DNA of 60,567 nucleotides from Acidimicrobiales bacterium (GTDB taxonomy: Bacteria > Actinomycetota > Acidimicrobiia > Acidimicrobiales > UBA8190): NCBI GenBank assembly GCA_035531755.1, contig DATKSK010000036.1, forward strand, positions 1 to 60,567. The letters are read 5' to 3'. Below the pieces are notes generated by a model. The model did no database searches, was not told where the DNA came from, and worked only from the letters and a program-made list of their open reading frames with translations. The translations under genes and the position numbers were made by a program. Every line of letters starts with the position of its first letter. Position 1 is the first letter of the stretch. This document shows positions 1 to 7,006 of the stretch, piece by piece.

Positions 1-906
1 GAGCTGCGCCGACATGGTGCTGCTGCCCGGGGCTACGAGGACCACCGACCCCGAGGGCTGCAGGTTGCCGCCGTTGCTGATGGAGACGGGCATGCCCGAT
101 GCCACCGGGGGCCCCGCCGCAGGGCCGAGGGCGACCGTACCGGACTCGTCGTAGTGGAACGCGGGGACGAAGGTGGGCAACCCGGCGGTCACGACCGAGA
201 TCGACGACTGGCTGGGCGCGGCGAGCTCCTGCCAGTCGATGAAGGCGGGGCCGCCGCTCGGGCTCGCCAGGCTGACCGTGTACGTGCCGACCGGCTCCTG
301 GAGGTAGACACAGCCGTACTGGTCGGGGTTATAGGTGGTCGTGCTCCCGCCGTTCGGCGTGACGTTCACCGCCACCCTGACGAGGTTGGCCGTGTCGGCC
401 GGCGCCTTCGGTGCCGACGCGCCCTGGATCTGAACCGAGAGGAAGCCGTCGCCGGGGACGAGCGCTCCGTAGGGAGGGTTGATCACGGTCGTCTCGCCCA
501 GGGACTGGCCGTTCCCCCACTTCACCGTCATGGTGGCCCGGACCACCTGGGGCGGGTTCCCCGAGGTGCACAGGCTGGGCTGGGTCCCTGTCGCCGCCCA
601 CTCGAGGTGTGACCACACCGAGTACCCGACGCCGCCGATCGTGACCGGCGTCGCCGTGAGCAGGACGTCCTTGGAGATATTGGCCTGCAGCGAGGACAGC
701 GTCGAGTTCGCCGTCGTCTCCAGGTACTTCTCGGCCAGCTCGGCGGCGGCCACCTTCTCCCGGTTGATCGCCGCCTGCTTGACCGTGGTGTCGACGAGGT
801 AACTGCTCGACACCAGGACGATGAGGAGCACCGACAGCGACAGCATGACCTCGACGAGCCCGAAGCCGTCGTCTCCACGCTCGGACTGTCGACCCCCCCG
901 TGCCAT
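1..906 (-). CDS. Type IV prepilin-like protein (partial, C-terminus beyond window)
   Basis: The frame is open from the ATG at 906 to the left edge, giving 302 codons without a stop. The N-terminus has a short charged leader, then GFGLVEVMLSLSVLLIVL. This is a class III (prepilin peptidase) signal: cleavage between Gly and Phe, Glu at position +5 of the mature protein, then a hydrophobic helix. A Ser/Thr/Gly-rich extracellular region follows, with Cys residues near codons 110 and 204. The start is preceded by a GGAGG box about 9 bases upstream. Family knowledge: such proteins are minor pilins or pseudopilins of type IV pili or type II-like secretion systems, inserted in the membrane and processed by PilD-type peptidase. 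The neighbours that would tell pilus from secretion lie outside the window. Confidence 0.85.
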   Translation of the reverse strand, partial: MARGGRQSERGDDGFGLVEVMLSLSVLLIVLVSSSYLVDTTVKQAAINREKVAAAELAEKYLETTANSTLSSLQANISKDVLLTATPVTIGGVGYSVWSHLEWAATGTQPSLCTSGNPPQVVRATMTVKWGNGQSLGETTVINPPYGALVPGDGFLSVQIQGASAPKAPADTANLVRVAVNVTPNGGSTTTYNPDQYGCVYLQEPVGTYTVSLASPSGGPAFIDWQELAAPSQSSISVVTAGLPTFVPAFHYDESGTVALGPAAGPPVASGMPVSISNGGNLQPSGSVVLVAPGSSTMSAQL

Positions 907-1211
907 ACCTCGTCCTCCCTGCTCCCCGGCCGTCGCCCGGGGAGCCTGCCCGCGCGCCCACGGGCACGACGACGACACCAGTCGCGGTCCGGTGGTCCCC
1001 GGCGTGTGCCCGCCGCACCGTCTGCGTGGAGCTGAGCGCGCCTGGCGCGTCCGCCCTGGAGCACCGACGTTCATCGACCGCGACCCGTTCTCGCCACCTT
1101 GCGAAGATCGACACCTTCGGGGTCGAACTTGACGGCCGCGTCGTTGAAGTGGCCGACTCCCCGGTTCCAGGACCTCGACGCCGCCGCTGCCGCGAGCGGC
1201 CGGGTCGGTAC
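907..1211. other. Non-coding gap before the prepilin gene
   Basis: This stretch of 305 bases lies between the possible small gene at 1212-1385 and the prepilin start. It holds the prepilin ribosome binding site at its left end. A minus-strand frame from a GTG near 1114 crosses it, but that frame overlaps the prepilin out of phase and shows no recognisable motif. I see no other feature. Confidence 0.5.
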
Positions 1212-1385
1212 CTAGGCTCGCGTGGGCCAGGGATCGTCGTAGTCGGACGTGCTGTAGCGCGCCTGGGAGTGCTTCCAGGATTCGGCGCTACCGGTCCGAG
1301 GCGCCTCCATGATCAGGACCCCCTTGCCGCCCCCGTGCCGAGGCAGGTGGAGACCGAACCGACCGAGCGTTTGCTTCAGTTGCAT
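1212..1385 (-). CDS. Possible small protein, 57 residues, function unknown
   Basis: A complete ATG-to-TAG frame. It is preceded by GAGGGA about 8 bases before the ATG, which is a fair ribosome binding site. Nearly every third codon position is G or C, as in the real genes around it. The product starts MQLKQTLGRFGLHLPRHG and ends in an acidic/aromatic tail with two Tyr and two Trp (SDYDDPWP). There is no signal peptide, membrane segment or known domain. It lies about 300 bases upstream of the prepilin gene on the same strand, so it could be a leader gene of that unit or a chance frame. Evidence is codon use and the binding site only. Confidence 0.35.
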   Translation of the reverse strand: MQLKQTLGRFGLHLPRHGGGKGVLIMEAPRTGSAESWKHSQARYSTSDYDDPWPTRA

Positions 1386-1605
1386 GGCGAGTCCCTCGTG
1401 ATCCGCTGTCGGAACCCTCCGGCACTCGGACGCCGTCGGTGACGAGTGTCCTCAGCCGGAGGCTTGTGTTTTGCTGCCGTCTACGTCCCCATAAGTCGGC
1501 ACTATGAGTGGCGTAGCTTGAGATCTACGACCACGTATTGTGGTAACAGAGGGGAATCCGGCAGACGCGATGCCCGAGTTGACGCCCAGTCAGCGGGACG
1601 AGCGC

Positions 1606-1641
1606 GCCGTCAGCCCGAGATGCGCCGTCAGCCCGAGATGC
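1606..1641. repeat. 18-bp perfect tandem duplication containing the stop codon of the NYN/S1 gene
   Basis: Units 1606-1623 and 1624-1641 are identical. Each carries the last sense codons and the TGA of the minus-strand gene (TCA at 1628-1630 and 1610-1612). The period of 18 keeps the second stop in frame. Confidence 0.9.
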
Positions 1642-3106
1642 GCCGCGCCGCCACCTCGGGCAGGGCGAGCTCGGCACCCCGGCGCGGCGGGTCCAGCGCC
1701 ACCAGGACGAACTCCCGGCGCTCGCCTCGCTCGATCACCTCGCGGGCACCGCGCGGCGGGGGCGTCCCCAAACCCGCGAGCGGGACATAACACAGCATCG
1801 CGTCGACATCGACCATGGCGCCGTGCGACACGAACGACGACACCGTCCCCTCCACCGTCGAGCCGACCGGATGCTCGGTGACGAACGTCAGGAAGGTGAG
1901 TGGGTCGTTGACGGCGGGCGGCGGCTCGGCGCGCCGACGGGTCGGGGTTGCGCCGGGTGTGGAACCGCCAGGGTGGGGCGGGGCGATCGCCTCGGTCGTG
2001 GCCACGTCGATGGCGGCCCGTACGTCCGGGCCCGATGCGCGCCGTCCGCGGCGTCGTCGACCCCGGGTGGCCGGCTGGCCGGGCTCGCCGCCAACGGCGT
2101 CCGCGGATATCTCGACCTCGCTCCCCCCGGCGGTGCCGGACCTGGCGCCCCCAGCGCCCGCCGTGCTCCCGGCCTTCTTGCCTCGGGCCGACCGGCCGGC
2201 CGTGCCGGCCGTGGCCACCTTGTCGCTCTCGGCAGCCCTACCCGCCTTCTCACTTCCGGCCGCCCTACCCGACTTCTCGGTCTTGGCCGCCTTCTCGGTC
2301 TTGGCAGCCCTACCCGACTTCTCGGTCTTGGCAGCCTTCTCGGTCTTGGCCGCCTTCTCGGTCTTGGCAGCCTTCTCGGTCTTGGCAGCCCGCTCGGTCT
2401 TGGCCGCCTTGCCCGCCTTCGCGGGTGGCTCGGCACCGGGAGTCTCGCCTGCCTCTACCACGGTGGCCGCGCCGGCCTTGGAGGACCTGCGCGACCTCCT
2501 CTTCGGCGCGGTCCCTTCGCCCGACGTCAGTTCGTCGGTCACCTCGGCCATGACCGAGGTGACCGCGTCGGTCGCCGTCGACGACCGGGTGGCCCTGCCC
2601 GCCGTTGCGGCCTTCGCCGCCCTCGGCTCCCTGGTGGCTTTGGCGGCCTTGGTCGACCCCGCTGCCAGCGAGGCGCGGCTTCGCGCCCCGCGCACCGGGC
2701 TCCGCGGCGTGAAGATCCACCCGGCACCGGGGACCGGCTTCCCGCCGATGAGGCGGCCTTCGTCGAAGAGCCATGGGTGCTCGGCGTGGAATTCCTGGAA
2801 GGAGTCGTTGGAGAGCACCTGTCCGCCGACCCGCTCGGCGACCCGGAGGAGGAAGGCGTCTCCCCGTCCCACCGCCCCGGCCGGCGGGGACACCAGCTCG
2901 GCATGGGCCACGGCCTCGTCGAACGCCTTGCGCTCGGCCGGGTCGATCCGGTGGCCGAACGTGGCGTCCACCACGACGATCATCTCGCTACCCGGGAATT
3001 CCGCCTGGAACTGCCGGACCGCCTGGTCGAGTTGCTCGAGACTGGGCACGGACCTGCCCTCGGTGGCGATATTCGATCCGTCGACGACGACGTATTCGTG
3101 GTCCAT
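1628..3106 (-). CDS. NYN (Zc3h12a-like) ribonuclease domain fused to a Lys/Ala-rich tail and an S1-like domain
   Basis: The protein is 492 residues. Residues 1-140 form a PIN-like NYN domain: VVVDGSN near the start, a second Asp in IVVVDATFG, RGDAFLLR, then LSNDSFQEF. These acidic positions match the metal site of Zc3h12a/MCPIP1-type RNases. Residues about 150-385 are low-complexity and basic, with repeated AKTEKA units resembling histone H1-like tails. The last 90 residues (GSTVEGTVSSFVSHGAMVDV and onward) look like an S1 RNA-binding fold. The expected activity is metal-dependent RNA cleavage in the cytoplasm, with the tail and S1 domain binding RNA; this is inferred from domains. The start at 3106 is chosen because the NYN strand begins right after it; 27 codons of unconserved sequence lie upstream in frame. 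The gene is divergent from the M20 peptidase gene. Confidence 0.85.
   Translation of the reverse strand: MDHEYVVVDGSNIATEGRSVPSLEQLDQAVRQFQAEFPGSEMIVVVDATFGHRIDPAERKAFDEAVAHAELVSPPAGAVGRGDAFLLRVAERVGGQVLSNDSFQEFHAEHPWLFDEGRLIGGKPVPGAGWIFTPRSPVRGARSRASLAAGSTKAAKATREPRAAKAATAGRATRSSTATDAVTSVMAEVTDELTSGEGTAPKRRSRRSSKAGAATVVEAGETPGAEPPAKAGKAAKTERAAKTEKAAKTEKAAKTEKAAKTEKSGRAAKTEKAAKTEKSGRAAGSEKAGRAAESDKVATAGTAGRSARGKKAGSTAGAGGARSGTAGGSEVEISADAVGGEPGQPATRGRRRRGRRASGPDVRAAIDVATTEAIAPPHPGGSTPGATPTRRRAEPPPAVNDPLTFLTFVTEHPVGSTVEGTVSSFVSHGAMVDVDAMLCYVPLAGLGTPPPRGAREVIERGERREFVLVALDPPRRGAELALPEVAARRISG
2271..2412. repeat. In-frame 18-bp tandem repeats coding AAKTEK units
   Basis: About seven imperfect copies of an 18-bp unit lie inside the NYN/S1 gene and encode the Lys-rich tail. 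All periods are multiples of three, so the reading frame is kept. Confidence 0.85.
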
Positions 3107-3322
3107 GCGGGTCCCAGTCAACCATCCCGCGGGGTCGATCGGTCCGACCCTCGCCGGCCCGACCGACCCGACCGGCTCGACGATCACCGGCCCGACCCTG
3201 CCGGACCGTCACGGCTCGGCCGCCTCGACCTCTTCGAGCTCGACCGCCTCGACACTTCGGGCCCGACCGCACCGGCGGTGGCCGCGGTCGGGCCACCCCG
3301 TCCCTGCCACGCCTGCCGCCCA

Positions 3323-3328
3323 TAGGAT
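3323..3328 (+). promoter_or_regulatory. TAGGAT -10 box, leaderless type
   Basis: The box ends 7 bases before the ATG at 3336. This spacing would start the mRNA at or next to the start codon. An AGGA inside the box could also act as a weak ribosome binding site. Confidence 0.55.
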
Positions 3329-3335
3329 GCGGACC

Positions 3336-4673
3336 ATGGCCGGCGACCTGGCAGGAGAAGTCGCAGAGCTCCTGCAGACGATGATCCGCAACGCCTGTGT
3401 CAACGACGGCACGCCGACGTCAGGGCACGAGCAGCGCAACGCCGACGTCCTGCGCAGCCTCCTCGAAGGCCGCGGGCTCGACATGGAGGTCTACGAGCCG
3501 CTCGCCGGCCGCACCTCCGTGGTGGCGCGGATCGAAGGCAGGGACCGCAACGCCCCGACCCTCGCCCTGCTCGGCCACACCGACGTGGTCCCGGCGAACC
3601 CCGAAGACTGGAGCCACGACCCGTTCGGCGGCGAGATCATCGACGGCGAGGTGTGGGGCCGCGGCGCGGTGGACATGCTGAACCTGACCGCCTCCATGGC
3701 GGTGGCGGTCCGCCACGTCGCCGACGAGGGCTTCCGGCCCGACGGTGACCTCGTCTTCATCGGAGTGGCCGACGAGGAGGCCCTGGGGAGCCACGGCGCC
3801 CAGTGGCTCACCGAGCGCGTCCCCGACGACGTGCGAGCCGACTACCTCATCACCGAGGCCGGTGGGTTCCCCATGGCCAGCCCCGACGGCGTCCGCCTCC
3901 CGGTCATCACCGGGGAGAAGGGCGCGTTCTGGTGCACCATCACCGTGCGGGGCACCCCCGGGCACGCGTCGCAGCCGCTGCGGACCGACAACGCGCTGGT
4001 AAAGGCGGCCGAGGTGGTGCGACGGCTCGCCGCGCACGAGACGCCCGCCGACATCCACGACGCCTGGCGCCGCTTCGTGGAGGGCATCGGCCTCCCCGCC
4101 GAATTCTCGGGGCCCCTGCTCGACCCCGACCGGATCGGCGAGTTCTGTGAGACGCTGCCGGCTCTGGGCCTCGCCCGCCAGGCCCACGCCTGCACCCACA
4201 CCACCATGGCCCCCACGGTCATGCAGGCCGGGACCAAGGTGAACGTCATCCCCGACCGCGTCAGCCTGCAGGTCGACATCCGGACGCTCCCGGGGTGGGG
4301 GCAGGAGCGGGTCGAAGCCATGCTCCACGACGCGCTCGGCGACCTCGCCGACGATGTCGAGCTGACCTGGCACGCCATGGACGTCTCCACCACATCGCCC
4401 ACCGACACCCCGCTGTGGGACGCCCTCGAACGCGTGGCGCGCCAGTCGTACCCCGATGCGCGCTGCGTGCCGTTCCTCACCGTGGGCGCCACCGACGCCC
4501 GCTTCTTCCGGCGGATGGGCACGGTTGCCTACGGGTTCGGCCTGTTCAGCGAGCACCTCTCCTTCGAGCAGTACGCGGCGATGTTCCACGGCGTCGACGA
4601 GCGGGTCGACGTGGCCTCGCTGGGCCTGTCCGCGAAGCTGTGGGACGGGCTGGTCCGGGAATCCCTGCGGTGA
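3336..4673 (+). CDS. M20 family metallopeptidase
   Basis: The protein is 445 residues, cytoplasmic, with no signal peptide. The zinc and catalytic set of the M20/ArgE/DapE/carboxypeptidase G2 family is present: GHTDVV (His81, Asp83), GRGAVDML (Asp113), VADEEA (the catalytic Glu pair at 147-148), TEAGG, and a late His in FSEHLSF. The central dimerisation (lid) domain is visible from GTPGHASQPL. Members hydrolyse peptides or N-acyl amino acids; the substrate cannot be read from sequence. The ATG at 3336 is preferred over an in-frame ATG at 3327 because of the TAGGAT box 7 bases upstream. The stop overlaps the GTG of the next gene (GTGA), so the pair is co-translated. Confidence 0.88.
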   Translation: MAGDLAGEVAELLQTMIRNACVNDGTPTSGHEQRNADVLRSLLEGRGLDMEVYEPLAGRTSVVARIEGRDRNAPTLALLGHTDVVPANPEDWSHDPFGGEIIDGEVWGRGAVDMLNLTASMAVAVRHVADEGFRPDGDLVFIGVADEEALGSHGAQWLTERVPDDVRADYLITEAGGFPMASPDGVRLPVITGEKGAFWCTITVRGTPGHASQPLRTDNALVKAAEVVRRLAAHETPADIHDAWRRFVEGIGLPAEFSGPLLDPDRIGEFCETLPALGLARQAHACTHTTMAPTVMQAGTKVNVIPDRVSLQVDIRTLPGWGQERVEAMLHDALGDLADDVELTWHAMDVSTTSPTDTPLWDALERVARQSYPDARCVPFLTVGATDARFFRRMGTVAYGFGLFSEHLSFEQYAAMFHGVDERVDVASLGLSAKLWDGLVRESLR

Positions 4674-5344
4674 GCGCGTCGGGCGCACCCGCGCCGGCGC
4701 CCGTCACCGCCGTGCTGTTCGACTTCGGCGGCGTCATCACCGACAGCCCGTTCGATGCCTTCGAGCGTTACGAGCGGGAGCACGGCCTGCCGGTCGGGTT
4801 CATCCGGCAGGTGAACACCACCAACCACCTGGACAACGCATGGGCCCGCCTCGAGCGCAACGAGGTCCAGTTCGACGAGTTCTGCGACGCGTTCGAAGCC
4901 GAGGCCGAGCTCGCCGGTGGCCGCATCGACGCCCGCGAGCTCTTCGCCATGTTCACAGGGGCCCTGCGCCCCGAGATGGTGGAAGCGGTCGACCGGTGCC
5001 GGCGCCACTTCACGACGGGACTCCTCACCAACAACTTCGTGACGCCCCTGGCCGCGTCGCGCCCGGCGCGATTCGCCGAGGTGCTCGCCATGTTCGACGT
5101 GATCGTCGAATCCTCGGTCGTCGGGGTGAGGAAGCCCGATGAGCGCTTCTACCTGTTGGCGTGCGAGCTGCTGGACATCGAGCCCGGCGAGGCGGTGTTC
5201 CTCGACGACCTCGGCGTCAACCTGAAGCCCGCCCGGGCGCTCGGCATGGCCACCATCAAGGTCACCGACACCGAGCGTGCGATCGTGGAGCTCGAAGGCC
5301 TCGTCGGCATCCCCCTGCGCCGACATTCGCGGCCACGGCGGTGA
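4670..5344 (+). CDS. HAD-superfamily hydrolase (class IA, epoxide-hydrolase N-domain/ACAD10-like)
   Basis: The protein is 224 residues. Motif I is AVLFDFGGVITDS with nucleophile Asp18; the position of the second Asp in DxD is Gly, as is usual in the YihX/sEH-N branch. Motif II is GLLTNN, motif III is GVRKPDERFY, motif IV is FLDDLGVNLKPA. This is a soluble Mg-dependent phosphatase-type fold; the substrate is unknown. The start is the GTG overlapping the stop of the M20 gene by four bases, with no alternative closer to motif I. The coupling suggests a shared catabolic or housekeeping role. Confidence 0.85.
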   Translation: MSASGAPAPAPVTAVLFDFGGVITDSPFDAFERYEREHGLPVGFIRQVNTTNHLDNAWARLERNEVQFDEFCDAFEAEAELAGGRIDARELFAMFTGALRPEMVEAVDRCRRHFTTGLLTNNFVTPLAASRPARFAEVLAMFDVIVESSVVGVRKPDERFYLLACELLDIEPGEAVFLDDLGVNLKPARALGMATIKVTDTERAIVELEGLVGIPLRRHSRPRR

Positions 5345-5397
5345 CGACGCAGGGTATGGCGATGCTGACCTGCACGACTCCGCACCCCGATCGGGCA

Positions 5398-5403
5398 TAG
5401 CCT
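5398..5403 (+). promoter_or_regulatory. TAGCCT -10 box, leaderless type
   Basis: The box ends 8 bases before the GTG at 5412 and decides that start over the ATG at 5460, which has no ribosome binding site. Confidence 0.55.
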
Positions 5404-5411
5404 CACCCGGC

Positions 5412-6968
5412 GTGGGTGTCGTCGACCGGTTCTCGCGCAGGAGGCGGGCGGCGGACGCGATGCCCGGTCCGCTGCCACTGCCAGCCGGTCCGGTCTCCAA
5501 CGGCGAGTTCATCCCATCGGCTGCGGGCCCCCGAGATCGGGCCGTCGACGATCTCATCCGTTCGGCGATCGACGAATCGGCCCGTCGGCTCAACGTCGAC
5601 CGTCGCCGCTTCCTGCAGGGTGCGGGCGCGGTGGCCGCGTCACTGGCCGCCTTCGAGCTGACGGGTTGCTCAGGCCCTGGGCCGACGCGTTCGTCAGGGA
5701 GGACCACGGGCGGCACGGGCGGCACCTTCGCCGTTCCGAGCCCCGCCGACACCGCCGCATGCCAGGAGGCGCTGGCGGCCGGCGACGAGTTCATCTTCGA
5801 CGTACACACCCATCACGTCATCCCGAGCGGCCCGTGGGTCCAGAACGCGCCCGAGACGGTCGGCCTGATCCTGGGGATGCTTCCGCCCGGGTGCACCGAC
5901 AACCCCCGGCTCGATTGCGTCGACCGGGCGACGTACCTGCACGACCTCTTCCTGTCGAGCGACACGACCGTGGCGATGTTGAGCGACGTCCCCAACTCGG
6001 GCGACGCGACGGCACCCGTGCCGTTCCCCGATGCGCTGGGCACCCAACGGATCACCGCCGGCTTCACCGGCGGGGGCGCGAGCCGCCTCCTGGTGCAGAA
6101 CGTCATCGCCCCCAACGTCGGCCCCCTGGGCGCCACGCTCGACGAGATGTCGGGTGCCGTGCAGGCAGGCCCTCCTGCCGCGTTCAAGGTGTACACGGCC
6201 TGGAGTCCCACCGCCCGCGGATTCTCCTTGGAGGACCCGTCTATCGGCCTACCCACCGTCCAGCACGCCCACGATCTGGGCGTGAAGGTCTTCGTCGCCC
6301 ACAAGGGGCTCCCCCTCGTGAACTTCGACCCTGCCTTCAACCACCCCGACGACATCGTGGCTGTCTCACGCCAGTTTCCCGACATGGACTTCGTCGTGTA
6401 CCACGCCGCCTGGGAGCCGTCCCACGTCGAGGGGCCATACGACGCCATCGCGCCCGTCGGCATCGACAGCCTGCTCGCCGCACTCGATCGCCACAACGTG
6501 CCGCCCGACGACAACATCTGGGTGGACACCGCGACGATGTGGCGCCAGCTCCTGACCCAGCCCGACCAGGCCGCGCACGCACTGGGGAAGCTGTTGCGCC
6601 GTGTCGGTACGGGCCGGGTCATGTGGGGGACCGACGCGATCTGGTACGGCAGCCCGCAACCACAGATCATGGCCATGCGCGCCTTCCGGATCAGCGCCGA
6701 GTTCCAGGACCGCTACCACTACCCGGCGCTGACGGACGAGGTGAAGGCCGGTGTCTTCGGGCTGAACGCGGCCCGCCTCTTCGGCGTCGACCCCACCGCG
6801 ACCCGTTGCGGGCTCACGACCGACCCCCTGACGGCGAACGTCGAGGAGTCCGCCCAGTTGCGCGGCGACGGCGCCATCCCCTCGGCATGGACTCCCCGGG
6901 GGCCGACCACCCGTCGGGACGTCCTGGGCTGGCTGGCCTCACCCACCACGAAGTGGGTGCCCACGTAA
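5412..6968 (+). CDS. Tat-exported amidohydrolase (amidohydrolase-2 family), probable lipoprotein
   Basis: The protein is 518 residues. A twin-arginine motif RRRFLQ (64-69) leads into an Ala-rich hydrophobic stretch ending LTGC, a lipobox with Cys86, so the folded enzyme is probably exported by Tat and may be lipid-anchored. The catalytic part has FDVHTHH (His132, His134), VFVAHKG, YHAAWEPSH and MWGTDAIWYG (late Asp). This fits the metal-dependent TIM-barrel amidohydrolases related to decarboxylases of the ACMSD group. The substrate is unknown. The n-region is long if translation starts at the GTG at 5412; a start at the ATG at 5460 would shorten it by 16 residues. It ends 38 bases from the convergent kgd gene. 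Confidence 0.82.
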   Translation: MGVVDRFSRRRRAADAMPGPLPLPAGPVSNGEFIPSAAGPRDRAVDDLIRSAIDESARRLNVDRRRFLQGAGAVAASLAAFELTGCSGPGPTRSSGRTTGGTGGTFAVPSPADTAACQEALAAGDEFIFDVHTHHVIPSGPWVQNAPETVGLILGMLPPGCTDNPRLDCVDRATYLHDLFLSSDTTVAMLSDVPNSGDATAPVPFPDALGTQRITAGFTGGGASRLLVQNVIAPNVGPLGATLDEMSGAVQAGPPAAFKVYTAWSPTARGFSLEDPSIGLPTVQHAHDLGVKVFVAHKGLPLVNFDPAFNHPDDIVAVSRQFPDMDFVVYHAAWEPSHVEGPYDAIAPVGIDSLLAALDRHNVPPDDNIWVDTATMWRQLLTQPDQAAHALGKLLRRVGTGRVMWGTDAIWYGSPQPQIMAMRAFRISAEFQDRYHYPALTDEVKAGVFGLNAARLFGVDPTATRCGLTTDPLTANVEESAQLRGDGAIPSAWTPRGPTTRRDVLGWLASPTTKWVPT

Positions 6969-7006
6969 GGGACCGCCGATCGGCGCGTCGGCACCCGCTG
7001 CCGGCG

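Noticed and set aside
329-1114. Minus-strand frame starting at a GTG at 1114, overlapping the prepilin
   Set aside because: It overlaps the prepilin gene out of phase, has no motif, and the prepilin signal sequence is unambiguous.
1400-1480. Minus-strand segment with CAAGCCTCCGGCTGAGG upstream of the prepilin, resembling part of a GEMM (cyclic-di-GMP-I) riboswitch
   Set aside because: Only one conserved block is similar. The upstream paired element and its GNRA loop are missing, and the block is over 490 bases from the prepilin start.
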